Source of the DNA: Harmonia axyridis
Lineage: Eukaryota > Arthropoda > Insecta > Coleoptera > Coccinellidae
Assembly (NCBI RefSeq): GCF_914767665.1
Contig: NC_059502.1
Location: 2,480,001 to 2,544,000 of the forward strand
DNA length: 64,000 nt
Reading direction: 5' to 3'
How positions within the stretch are numbered: the stretch's first letter is position 1; every line of letters begins with the position of its first letter. Position numbers and translations under genes: made by a program. Below the pieces are notes generated by a model, which saw nothing but the letters and a program-made list of their open reading frames with translations, did not search any database and had not been told where the DNA came from. This document shows, in pieces, positions 34,822-44,269 of the stretch.

Positions 34822-35293
34822 ACAGGCAAATTGAAAAGTCCCTGGTCTACCATAGTAAAACACATTTTTTTTGGCAAAATTCGATTTTATTATTCAACAT
34901 TGTTGCCTTCGAGGGCGATACAGCGATTATAGCGATCTTCCAACTTTTTGATACTATTTTTGTAGTACGATTTGTCTTTCGATTCACAATAGGCCTCAGT
35001 TTCGGCGTTAACTTCTTCATTGGCGCTAAATTTCTTTCCAGCGAGCATTCTTTTGAGGTCTGAGAACAGGTCAAAGTCGCTGGGGGCGAGATCTGGCATA
35101 TACGGTGGATGCAGAAACAATTCGAAACCCAATTCATGCAATTTTGCCATTGGTTTCATTGATTTGTTACACGGAGCAATGTCTTGATGAAACAGCACCT
35201 TTTTTTTCTTTGAATGGGGTCGTTATTTAACGTTTTCATCCTTTAAACGATCCAATAACGTTATATAATAATCGGTGTTGATGGTCTGACCAC
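34822..35293 (-). mobile_element. Irritans-type mariner relic N4
   Basis: The left end ACAGGCAAATTGAAAAGTCC, TA-flanked at 34820-34821, has the ACAGG...AAGTCCC layout of irritans-subfamily inverted ends. The right side stops at TA near 35294 within the foldback repeat, without a recognisable inverted end. The element is therefore inserted at TA but missing its 5' part. Confidence 0.85.
34890..35198 (-). pseudogene. Irritans-type mariner transposase C-terminal part
   Basis: The 102-aa frame reads LFHQDIAPCNKSMKPMAKL, YMPDLAPSDFDLF, LKRMLAGKKFSANEEV and ends KLEDRYNRCIALEGNNVE, very like irritans mariners. The second Asp (HQD) and third Asp (APSD) are present with the expected 34 residues between. 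The usual Asn after HQD is Ile. Upstream, TINTDYYITLLDRLKDE is recognisable in the same region after a stop. The N-terminal domain and the first catalytic Asp are gone. Confidence 0.88.
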
Positions 35294-35310
35294 GATACTG
35301 AAATAGAGAA

Positions 35311-35657
35311 AAAATTCAATAACTGAACCTAAAGAGTACCACGCACCATACAAAAAAGCACCCACACACTTAACATAACAGAAAACAACCACTCAAAAAA
35401 AAAACCACCAGCATCCACTCTCCCACCAATTCCAATTAATCCGGAGCGATACGTAGCGAATTCTGACCACCAGAAATGAAGAAATCTCGCAACGCAACAA
35501 CGGCACGCGATCTCTAAATCAACGACGGTTGGCCGGCCTGCTCACCGGGCGCCCCCGCAGGTGTCGGGACATTCCGATGGTCCTGCAGTCCTGCGGATCT
35601 GCCGCTCTAATTTACTGCTTCCCGGTCATAAATCAATCCCCAGTCTGTTGCAGTTTT
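35311..35657. other. GC-rich apparently unique island
   Basis: No gene or repeat. GC-rich at about 35450-35657, with TAAT-type strings (CCAATTAATCC). A candidate conserved regulatory region; it borders a tandem duplication. Confidence 0.4.
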
Positions 35658-35875
35658 GTAACTGTTTGTACGACGCCACCGTTTTAATTACGGGGCACCA
35701 AAGCGCGAATAACAATGTCAGTCTGTCGGTTCGCGCGCAAAAATACTTTCGTTGCCTTTGTTGCCGGTGAAATATGTATTTAGGGAGGACGTGCTTTCAT
35801 CGGGTCGGAGTTAATGAATAACGAGCGGTTGGGCGGGACGGTTCACCTGGGGGACGTCTTCGAGGATAATTGTAT

Positions 35876-36462
35876 AGAGTAATAAACATAGATAGAGGGA
35901 GTTTATGAAATTTTTACATGTCCCCAACATGGTTAGATTACGTTGTCGGTTTGTGATATATTTTCAAATCCACAATTTTTTTATATCGTTATGAATGTAT
36001 ATTATATTGAATGAAATATATTTATTTGAGTGATTCCCGATTAAATATGCAAATTTGAATATTTGGAATCCGATATTTTTTCTAATTGTCGAATTTATAA
36101 TAAGCAGAATATTTATCATTTTCTGTATCTACCTGCTGAAATCCAAGGTTTGACAACTTTTGCTCTCCTAGTGTCATTGGTAGTTTCACGTCGTTTGGCG
36201 CGCTTGAAGTTTGTTTTCTGAATTTCTGATATATTTAGGTATTTATTTCAATATATTTTGAGTTAATATGAAACGTTTATTCACTATTGGACATAATAAG
36301 TGCGTTCTTTGTGGAGAAACTCGCGAATACAGTGAAATTTCGTATCACTGATATGTTTTGATTTCCGCGCGCTTCATGTCAAATTTGATAGTTCATGTTG
36401 GGGACAAAATTTCCTTACTGAAAATGACATAAGCTTCCTCTATCTATGTTTATCATTCTGAG
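35876..36462 (-). mobile_element. AGAGTAATAAAC-ended MITE, copy B
   Basis: Opposite orientation to copies A and D: starts TAGAGTAATAAACATAGATA and ends TCTATCTATGTTTATCATTC then TGAG. It contains the family's CCCCAACATGGTTAGATTAC and TTGACAACTTTTGCTCTCC strings. Part of the tandem duplication. Confidence 0.85.
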
Positions 36463-36698
36463 AATCAAAATTGTTTTTTAACTGTTTGTACGACGCCACC
36501 GTTTTAATTACGGGGCACCAAAGCGCGAATAACAATGTCAGTCTGTCGGTTCGCGCGCAAAAATACTTTCGTTGCCTTTGTTGCCGGTGAAATATGTATT
36601 TAGGGAGGACGTGCTTTCATCGGGTCGGAGTTAATGAATAACGAGCGGTTGGGACGGTTCACCTGGGGGACGTCTTCGAGGATAATTGTATAGAGTAA

Positions 36699-37262
36699 TA
36701 AACATAGATAGAGGGAGTTTATGAAATTTTTACATGTCCCCAACATGGTTAGATTACGTTGTCGGATTGTGATATATTTTCAAATCAACAATTTTACTAT
36801 ATCGTTAGGAATGTATATTATATTGAATGAAATATATTTCTTTGAGTGATTCCCGATTAAATATGCAAATTTGAATATTTGGAATCCGATATTTTTCCTA
36901 ATTGTCGAATTTATAATAAGCTGAATATTTATTATTTTCTGTGTCTACCTGCTGAAATCCAAGGTTTGACAACTTTTGCTCTCCTAGTGTCATTGGTAGT
37001 TTCACGTCGTTTAGCGCGCTTGAAGTTTGTTTTCTGAATTTCTGATATATTTAGGTATTTATTTCAATATATTTTGAGTTCATATGAAACGTTTATTCAC
37101 TATGGGACATAATAAGTGCGTTCTTTGTGGAGAAACTCGCGAATAGAGTGAAATTTCGTATCACTGATATGTTTTGATTTCCGCGCGCTTCATGTCTAAT
37201 TTGATAGTTCATGTTGGGGACAAAATTTGCTTACTGAAAATGACATATTGTACTCCTTCTTT
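36699..37262 (-). mobile_element. AGAGTAATAAAC-ended MITE, copy C
   Basis: Second copy within the tandem duplication. Its left end is intact (GAGTAATAAACATAGATAG). Its right end is degenerate (CTCCTTCTTTCTATGATTA), unlike copy B, so this edge has mutated or was disrupted. Confidence 0.85.
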
Positions 37263-37319
37263 CTATGATTATGACTCGAGGGTTCCAAATAGACATCGTT
37301 TTGTCTAAGGGTATTCAGT

Positions 37320-37682
37320 TTTTGGATTTTGAGCTGACATTGGTGTTAGATGATTGGGTGGAATGGAAATCTCCGTCTGGAAACTGGATTGGACACATTG
37401 AATCAATCAAATTCAAACTTCTTGGCGAAACCATCGGATGCGATGCCAACTATATTCGATTTGGAAGTACCTTTTGAAACGGTCATTGAAGACCGTGTCA
37501 GTGCAATGATCTTCGTAAATCGCTTGGACAAAAAGTCCTCCATATGGTATAACGATGGATCAAAATCAAAAAGAGGCACAGGTATTGAGGTATATGGGTT
37601 TAAGATGAGGATCTCCAGATCCCTGAGATGTGAATCCTCTATCGCAGATCGAGGCACTAACTGTCTATACTTGGGCCCATGA
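37320..37682 (+). mobile_element. Non-LTR retrotransposon fragment: RNase H domain start
   Basis: The plus frame at 37350-37682 includes SSIWYNDGSKSKRGTGIEVY and GFKMRISRSL, the beginning of the RNase H domain of R1/Jockey-type elements, where the usual motif is WYTDGSK; Thr is Asn here and the catalytic Asp (YNDGS) is kept. Residues before it (DAMPTIFDLEVPFETVI) fit the linker that precedes RNase H. Homology ends at a stop directly before the tRNA-like sequence at 37684. No other domain or end is present. Confidence 0.8.
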
Positions 37683-37683
37683 G

Positions 37684-37757
37684 TTCCTTCGGTGACTTAG
37701 TGGTAGAGCGCTGGACTAGTGATTCGGAGGTGCGGGTTCGAGTCCAGCTCGAGGAAG
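37684..37757 (+). tRNA. tRNA-Thr(AGT)-like gene, pseudogene or SINE head
   Basis: TGACTTAGTGG fits an internal A box and GGTTCGAGTCC is a perfect B box. The anticodon stem-loop CTGGA-CTAGTGA-TTCGG has T33 and anticodon AGT. The T arm GCGGG-TTCGAGT-CCAGC has one mismatch. The acceptor stem pairs TCCTTCG with TCGAGGA with one mismatch and two wobbles and needs an extra base before the D arm. A T6 run (37761-37766) follows as a possible RNA polymerase III stop. These flaws point to a tRNA-derived pseudogene or SINE head rather than a normal tRNA. Confidence 0.45.
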
Positions 37758-37766
37758 TACTTTTTT

Positions 37767-38854
37767 CAGAATTGAAAAATTATGTGATAGCCATGAAATG
37801 TTTTCATATATGTTTTCTTTGATTTTGAAGATAAATACATGAATTTAACCTAACCATCACTCAACTTCTAGAACAGATTCACCTCTCCATCAAATAACCT
37901 ACAACCCAGTAGGCCCTATTATCTCTCCCCCAGCATACCCCAATAAAAGTTCAAATATTCCACGGTCTCCCCCCTCCTCTCCTTCACCTGGCACCCGATT
38001 AATTACAGGTCTTTGCGGGATCAGATGCTGGCCAGGATGAAATTAATCCACAGAGTAGGCCGCATACCGCACATCGCTGTTGGTCCAACGTAAAGCCATC
38101 GTTTAGGTCGGAAGGCCCACGGCCTGCCCAGGTCGACATGTCCCCAAGAGCGACAAAGCGAACGTAGTTTTTGCGGGGAAGGCCTCGGAAATTTCAACTA
38201 TTCGTCTGGAATCTTTGACTCGACGCTGGTGGGGTGAAACTTGGTCCATTTCGAAGGGTGATTGCCTTCTGGAGTTGAGGATACGCTTCGGTTCGACTCT
38301 TTGCGGTTACAACAACAGGATGGTAGGTTTCGCTAGATGGGAGTCTGACAGGGGTCTTGGAGAGTGTCATTTGCTAGTTCTGGATGAATGTAGGGAGTTT
38401 CAGTCCAAGGATTTGACGTGCTTGTTGTGAAGAATGATTATTTTGAAGAAATTGCCTTGTGAATTATTGCCTTCAAATGATTAGTTTTATTTCGAAATTT
38501 GAAAATATTTTTCGAGATGGATTACCCCCACGTGGCTTCCCGCGTATTAGTCTAACATTAGGTACTCACTCATGTCCTCTCTGGTGGTCCTACGATGACC
38601 AAACTTTATACGGTGTACGAATTTGTACATTCACTTCATCTCCTCTTTCTTTACGAAGCATATTAGTAGAGGGCAGCACTGTACAACGATCAATTATTTT
38701 ATTCACATCTTCATGAAAATTAGCCTTAAGTAATTGGATTTTGAAGAAGGATCGTTAGCTCTAGCCTACTTTGACTAACAGAATATCCATGTGATGTTCT
38801 ACCGGTTACTAAACAATATTATTTTAATATTGAAGTGAGATAAAAAAAAAGTTT
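37767..38854. other. Unannotated DNA with a GC-rich island
   Basis: About 37960-38400 is GC-rich, without known domain in any frame (71 aa at 38215-38430). It contains TTAATTAC and ATTAATCC strings. No repeat ends seen. Confidence 0.4.
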
Positions 38855-39000
38855 ATTATAAGTTAAGTTAAGTTTTAAGTTCTACGGCTTCGACTACCAG
38901 GGCCATTAGCCGTGTGAATTAAAGCTCAATGTGAGATCACTTTCTTCTTCTGCTGTATATGGGCAAAAGTAAATATTTCATTTCGACTAACATAATAAGA
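38855..39000 (-). mobile_element. Probable non-LTR retroelement 3' UTR fragment
   Basis: On the minus strand: CACGGCTAATGGCCCTGGTA followed by GTCGAAGCCGTAGAAC and then TTATAATAAAC. The NCGGCTAATGRCC...AGYCGAAGCCGTA pattern is, to my recollection, a common 3' UTR of insect non-LTR elements. No coding region is attached, so the assignment is tentative. Confidence 0.4.
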
Positions 39001-39012
39001 CATGAACGTGTA

Positions 39013-39175
39013 GATATAAAATAAATAAATATATACATAAATAGTAAAATATAAACAATATTTACAACATATACAATATAGGGATAACTCTGGTAAAATA
39101 ATTTAGATGGAAGTATATATAAAATAAATAAATATATAAATAAAATTATAAAATATAAACAATATGTACAATATA
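39013..39175. repeat. Imperfect ~100-bp AT-rich tandem repeat
   Basis: ATATAAAATAAATAAATATAT plus a following AAAATATAAACAATAT block occur at 39013-39078 and again at 39115-39175, with small differences. Low-complexity sequence with no coding content. Confidence 0.75.
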
Positions 39176-39601
39176 TTCCATATGCAATGAGTTACAAATG
39201 TTCAGTTGAAAGAGAAAAGCCTAGTCAACACAAATGGAATGGTGAGTATTATAGCCATTCGTATATATTTATTTCTTTGCAGAAATCAAGTGTATTTTTC
39301 ATTTCAGCCTCTTAAGACAGATTATCTTTCAGTGTTAATCTGATGTTGAAGTTTTCTCTAATTAGAATCACCATATCGTACATCGAAGCAAAATACTCAA
39401 AACATCTCGATATATCCTTTGTGGAATGGCAAATTCCCAAGATCAACGAGGAATTGACAAACCGGTGTAGAAGGTGCTTTACGACTACTTACTCAAAAGT
39501 ACTTTAGTTTTGCGAACTGTGTCTTCAACTTTTCACAATTTCAGTAGTGAATTTAAACAATTTCAATACATTGTTTGAGCGTGTACAGTTTCATTTTTAG
39601 C
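39176..39601. other. Unannotated DNA
   Basis: No recognised features between the AT-rich repeat and MITE copy D. Confidence 0.4.
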
Positions 39602-40178
39602 TCAGAGTAAAAAACAAAGATAGAGGGAGCTTATGTCATTTTCAGTAAGCAAATTTTGTCCCCAACATGAACTATCAAATTTGACAGGAAGCGTGCGAAA
39701 ATGAATATATATATCATTAATGAGAAATTTCACTTAATTTGGGAGTTTCTTCACGAAGAACGCACTTCTTATATCCCATAGTGAATCAGCGTTTCATATT
39801 AACTCAAAATATATTGAAATAAATACCTAAATATATCAGAAATTCAGAAAACAAACTTCAAGCTCGCCAAACAACCGATGACACTAGGAGAGCAAAAGTT
39901 ACCAAACCTTGGATTTCAGCAGGTTGATACAGAAAATAATAAATATTCTGCTTATTATAAATTCGACAATCAGGAAAAATATCGGATTCCAAATAGTCAA
40001 ATTTGCTTATTTAATCGGGAATCACTCAAATAAATATATTTCATTCAATATAAGACATATTCATAACGTTATAGTAAAATTGGGGATTTGAAAATATATC
40101 ACAATCCGACAACGTAATCTTACCATGCTGGGGACATGTAAAAATGCAAATACGCCCCCTATCTATGTTTATAACTCT
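39602..40178 (+). mobile_element. AGAGTAATAAAC-ended MITE, copy D
   Basis: Left end CTCAGAGTAAAAAACAAAGA then TAGAGGGAG; right end CCCCTATCTATGTTTATAAC then TCT. It has the same inner landmarks as copy A and the same orientation. No coding capacity. Confidence 0.85.
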
Positions 40179-40185
40179 ATGAACT

Positions 40186-40300
40186 TTAGTAATGGCGAAG
40201 TTTTCTTTTGTCAAATGTCAAAAGATGACAGCTTCAAATGTGACAGCTGCTCAGCGGGCTCTTCAAAATGAAACCTCTTATCGAAAACCCTCCATGCACA
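40186..40300 (-). mobile_element. 5'-end fragment of the 11877-type mariner-like element
   Basis: The complement reads GTTTTCGATAAGAGGTTT, then CAGCTGTCACATTTGAAGCT and CTTCGCCATTACTAAAG. This matches the untranslated leader upstream of the transposase start at 11995. No coding part follows, so only the terminal ~110 bp survive. Confidence 0.7.
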
Positions 40301-41878
40301 CGGTGGAAATTCGATACATAAAAAATGCACCACACACATTGCGAAGAGTAACACTTCTATCCCGTATCCCTAGAATAGGTAGGCTGCTAAAATATAAAGT
40401 GCAATTATTCATTCTGAACACGCTCTAATTCTATTTCACCAGCATGCGTAAAATATCTTGGGGTTTACAATTAAACGCCAACCTTTTCGAATGTAATATT
40501 TCAATTAAATCGCATGTTCGCAACTACAGCCGAGAAATTCTAACTAGGCTAGAGTAAAACACGGTATAACAAAAGCCCAAATCCGCTCGATACGCGTCCA
40601 TGACTAGGGCAGGTATAAAATTCCACCACCGTTGGTCGTAATTAATTTCGATTATCAAATTGAACAATGACGACTGTAATCACTAAAAACAGTTCGTTTC
40701 AAATTAACTGCCATTCGACATGATTTCATTATTTTTGTTGGACATAAAGGATTATTATTTGTTGGGCGTTGTTCTGCGTCAAATTCCCCGCTGGTTGTCA
40801 TTGTTGTATTCGATTTATGAACTCGATAACATGAATTTTCACGTATTTTTACCCTAGGGTATTTTTTTACAGATTATGCAGGTCAACAAAATCAAACAAA
40901 AATATGGTGCCGGAAATTCGAAAATTGATATCAAATGTCATCGAAATTGGCACTATTAAAAAAATGCCACCATATTTTCTTTATCAGCTTCAGTTTTTGA
41001 GGTATAGGTCAATTGTTAAATGTTAGTTTTGTTACTGGTCAAAATAATGAACTTATTGAATCGTTAACGGCCATCATAGAAATATCCTGAAAAAGGAGAG
41101 ACAAAATCCTATGTTCCCACAATCTTGTTTTTTCTCTCCTTTTTCATGATGTGTCACCCACATTCATCTATCTTCCAGTTCATAGAAATATCCTACTAAT
41201 GATTGTGAGCTAATTACCCAAATATACATCACAAATTATACTGAATCAAGAAAAATGACCTAGTAAAGCTTAAAGCTTTTTTATTGACAGTTCAAAACTT
41301 ATTTTGAAATGTGTTCTTTTATATAACTAAACCAAATATGGTCCTATTAGCCTACAGCGACTTTGCATGCCCGAGAGGTGGCGTTGCTAGTTTCGCGTCA
41401 CTCTCTAGCTAAGCATCGGTGGGTTCATAAAGAATTCCCGAATTTGTGCAGAGTCACCTAACCACGATGGTGTGAGAGGGTGTGTCTTGGGCAGAGATTT
41501 TTGGTTAGCCCAACTGCTGATTTTACTTGCGATCGTGGGACCGTGATCCCTTTAGAAACCTACTCCCTACTGCCCTGAAAGAGAAATATAAATTGGGTGA
41601 ACTAGTTTTGAAAAAATCAAATAAGAACATCTATGAGCAATTCCTGTTGATTTTAAAATGGTATACTTCCCCCTTAGACACCAAAGTGGAAATGTAAAAC
41701 ATTCTTGTTGTTCATACCTTTGAGACTCACTGGATCAACAGAAACTGGTGTTCAAGAGATATCATGATAGTTTACCTATTGAAGAACTCTTACCCTGAAA
41801 TTTCAGGTTTCTAGGTATTCTGTTCAAAGAATGAGCGTTCAAAAATATATGAATAAATTGATCATGACCTCATATACC
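40301..41878. other. Unannotated DNA with a short hairpin
   Basis: No genes recognised. A stem of about 14 bp forms between TGAAAAAGGAGAGA (about 41090) and TCTCTCCTTTTTCA (about 41135). Nearby, CATAGAAATATCCT is repeated at about 41075 and 41180. GC-richer unique sequence lies at about 41360-41580. Confidence 0.45.
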
Positions 41879-41882
41879 TCTA

Positions 41883-42324
41883 TTAGTGCGACGTCACACA
41901 CCGCCATTTTTGGTTTCTCCTGTCAGTGTTTGGAATCCAAACAAATAAGTTGTCATTCAAATAAGTACGGTGTCGTTGAAGGAATTGGCTTATTTTCATA
42001 AATAAGAGTATTTGAGGAACGATTTCAGTATTAATTGATAGACAGAAGGAACGAGGTTAATACCAGAAAGTTTGAATCCTGTATCATTCCCCAGATTTTG
42101 TAAAAAGCCGTGTTTATTAGTTGAACTTCAAGTTCGACCTTACTGGCATTAATCTCGTTCCTTCTGTCTATCAATGAATAGTAAAATCGTTCCTTAAATA
42201 ATCTTATTTATCAAATAAGCCAATTCCTTCAACGACAACGTACTAATTTGAATAACAATTTGTTTGTTTGGATTCCGAACACTGACAGGAGAACTAAAAA
42301 TGGCGGTGTGTGACGTCACACTAA
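41883..42324. mobile_element. Palindromic MITE with GACGTCAC ends
   Basis: Ends TTAGTGCGACGTCACACACC (41883) and its complement GGTGTGTGACGTCACACTAA (ending 42324) are flanked by TA on both sides (41881-41882, 42325-42326). The arms stay complementary for about 190 bp, including CAATTCCTTCAACGACA and its inverse, so the whole 442-bp element can fold back. TA flanks suggest a Tc1/mariner-mobilised foldback MITE. No coding capacity. Confidence 0.88.
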
Positions 42325-42326
42325 TA

Positions 42327-42914
42327 GACTGTATTGTCGAAATCTTTAAATCTTTCCAAAATCCCTGTACCCTCTCTAAGATCCATTTCTAATATATACA
42401 CATAACGAAAAGATGAACGACTTTGGAAAATCCCAATTTTCATATAGGACGAGACAAGAACACTGATTACGAAAAATCCGACATCCAATTTACCGTGTGC
42501 CATATTCCCACAGGACGCCCTCTATAATGTTGCAAAATCCCCGAAGTAGCAAGTTCGACCTGTCTCGGAAAATGTAATATCAGTCTGCAGCACAGCAGCA
42601 CAGGCTTATCTCGAAGTTTAGACGTTATGTTATGTCACTGCGAGTGAATTCTGGTCGACGGTCACATAATATATGGAAATTAAGACTCATTGTGCTTCAT
42701 AATAGCCTACAGGCCGACATTATGAGGTTATGACCAATTTCTTCGTCTCTTCGGGAAATCTAATGACGCAGTTGGCTGGGCCTGGGATAAGTCGACATGA
42801 ATACAGGATGCGGGGAGGGGATCCATCTAACTTTTAACGAGATTTAAGAGTTTGTGGTTATGGGGTGGCGTTATGAAAGATGCGAGCTAAAACGTTGAAC
42901 ATGTATGAAGATCA
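42327..42914. other. GC-richer apparently unique DNA
   Basis: No recognised gene, repeat end or RNA. A 60-aa minus frame has no motif. GC-richer at about 42520-42850. Confidence 0.4.
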
Positions 42915-42916
42915 TA

Positions 42917-43860
42917 ACGGGTGTTTTTTTCGAGGTATATAACTTTAAGTTGGCATTACTGTTCAAGATGGCGACCAATTTGACAGCTGTCAAGTAATTT
43001 ATTTTCAGTTTGGTTTGGCAATTCATTATATAGGTAGATAGACTCGGGCCTGAAGAATGCTTGCAAATAGTGCAATTTTATTTCGAAAATAATGGTTCTG
43101 TGCGGAATACGTATCGCGCACTACGTCCATTTTATTTTGTTTAGCGATGAAGCGCACTTCTGGTTGAATGGCTACGTTAACAAATAAAACTGCCGCATTT
43201 GGAGTGAGTCTAATCCGCAAGTGTATGTCGAAACACCGTTACATCTAGAAAAACTGACTGTTTGGTGCGCTTTATGGGCTGGTGGAATCATTGGTCCGTA
43301 CTTCTTCAAAAACGATGATGGCCAGAACGTTACAGTCAATGGTGATCGGTATAGAGCCATGATTACTAACTTTTTCATTCCTGAATTGAACAACCATGAT
43401 GTCCGGAAGCTGTGGTTCCAACAAGACGGCGCAACATGTCACACAGCTCGTGCCACAATCGATTTATTGAAAGACACGTTTGGTGACCGCCTAATTTCAC
43501 GTTTTGGACCTGTGAATTGGCCTCCAAGATCTTGTGATTCAACACCGCTAGACTACTTTCTGTGGGGCTATGTGAAGTCATTGGTCTATGCGGATAAGCC
43601 ACAAATTCTTGACCATTTGGAAGACAACATTCGCCGTGTTATTGCCGATATACGGCTACAAATGTTGGAAAAAGTCATCGAAAATTGGACGTCCAGATTG
43701 GACTACATCCGAGCAGCCGTGGCGGTCATATGCCAGAAATCATATTTAAAATGTAATGCCACAAGATTATCTTGCGGATAAATAAAATTCATGTCAATCG
43801 AATAATCTATCGTTGTTTTATTGCAATTTAATGTTCTATAGCTCTAAAAAAAACACCCTT
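42917..43860 (+). mobile_element. M element copy 5, near-complete deletion derivative
   Basis: TA (42915-42916), then ACGGGTGTTTTTTTCGAGG; right end ACACCCTT before TA (43861-43862). 944 bp. The commonest junction, CGTCCATTTTATTTTGTTTA, is present at about 43124. Together with copies 7 and 9 it is a good reference for the derivative. The catalytic half is encoded by the frame at 43221-43781. Confidence 0.92.
43221..43781 (+). pseudogene. DD41D mariner-type transposase, catalytic half
   Basis: 186 aa from VYVETPLHLEKLTVWCALWAG to the C terminus. The second catalytic Asp lies in WFQQDGATCHTARA; the third is in CDSTPLDYFLWGY. Counting as in mariner (to the Asp of P-x-D), 41 residues lie between, against 34 in true mariners. 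The first Asp (FSDEAHFW) sits upstream, cut off by a stop in NK*NCRIW. The C terminus is frameshifted (RAAVAVICQKS instead of RASRGGHMP). The N-terminal DNA-binding domain is deleted, so the product could not act as a normal transposase. Confidence 0.88.
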
Positions 43861-44269
43861 TATTTCGACAGTCTATAGAGAAGCCATTTAGCAAGACTCA
43901 CTGGAATAACTCCTTGGAAAAAGCCTGCATCGAAAAATATTTTGAATGAAAGTTTCGTTGTTTGAAATGGTATAGTGTACCTGTATACCCTGTATAGTTT
44001 CGGGATTTTAGAAAACTTGTGACTGTGGGTGAGTGTGCATTGGGAGTACAAAAGAACCATTTTCACTCGAATTCAGGAACCCGAACGAACAGTGTTGCAG
44101 ATTGAATCAAACTATCTTAGATAAATATGGGAACTTTCGAAATACAAGGTGTTTAGTGACCAGTATGACAAAGCTCAAATGATGTTAGAGAGGTCATCTT
44201 ACAGTACTACGTATGATACAAGAGCCCAGATAAAACCTTAAAAAAAACTCCGTTTCCCTTAATAGTTCG
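43861..44269. other. Unannotated DNA
   Basis: No recognised feature apart from CTGTATACCCTGTATAG at about 43981, a fragment resembling the ends seen at 15055 and 5500. Confidence 0.35.

Larger units (their letters stand above)
34258..35310 (-). repeat. Foldback repeat F, copy 2, split by a mariner
   Basis: Inverted homologue of 25255-26720. The end hairpin (34265-34440) pairs GTTGCAGAAGGCAATTCCAA with TTGGAATACCTTCTGCAAC, and CTGAAATAGAGAA occurs at both hairpin bases (34275 and, inverted, 34421) and again at 35290. The main body at 34460-34808 matches copy 1 without the ACTAGTCC MITE. A short (ACTGTT)-type repeat lies at about 34522-34548. The mariner at 34822 splits the outer edge. Confidence 0.8.
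35658..37262. repeat. Tandem segmental duplication (unit ~820 bp)
   Basis: 35658-36478 and 36479-37262 are successive copies. Each starts with AACTGTTTGTACGACGCCAC, runs through ~220 bp of GC-rich non-repeat DNA, and contains a complete MITE. The ~220-bp lead-in differs only by a 4-bp indel (GGGCGGGACGG against GGGACGG near 35834), while the MITE parts differ at roughly 15 positions by eye. Confidence 0.9.

Noticed and set aside
38459..38716. 85-aa plus frame MNYCLQMISFISKFENIF
   Set aside because: No domain, AT-rich region and no context; treated as chance.
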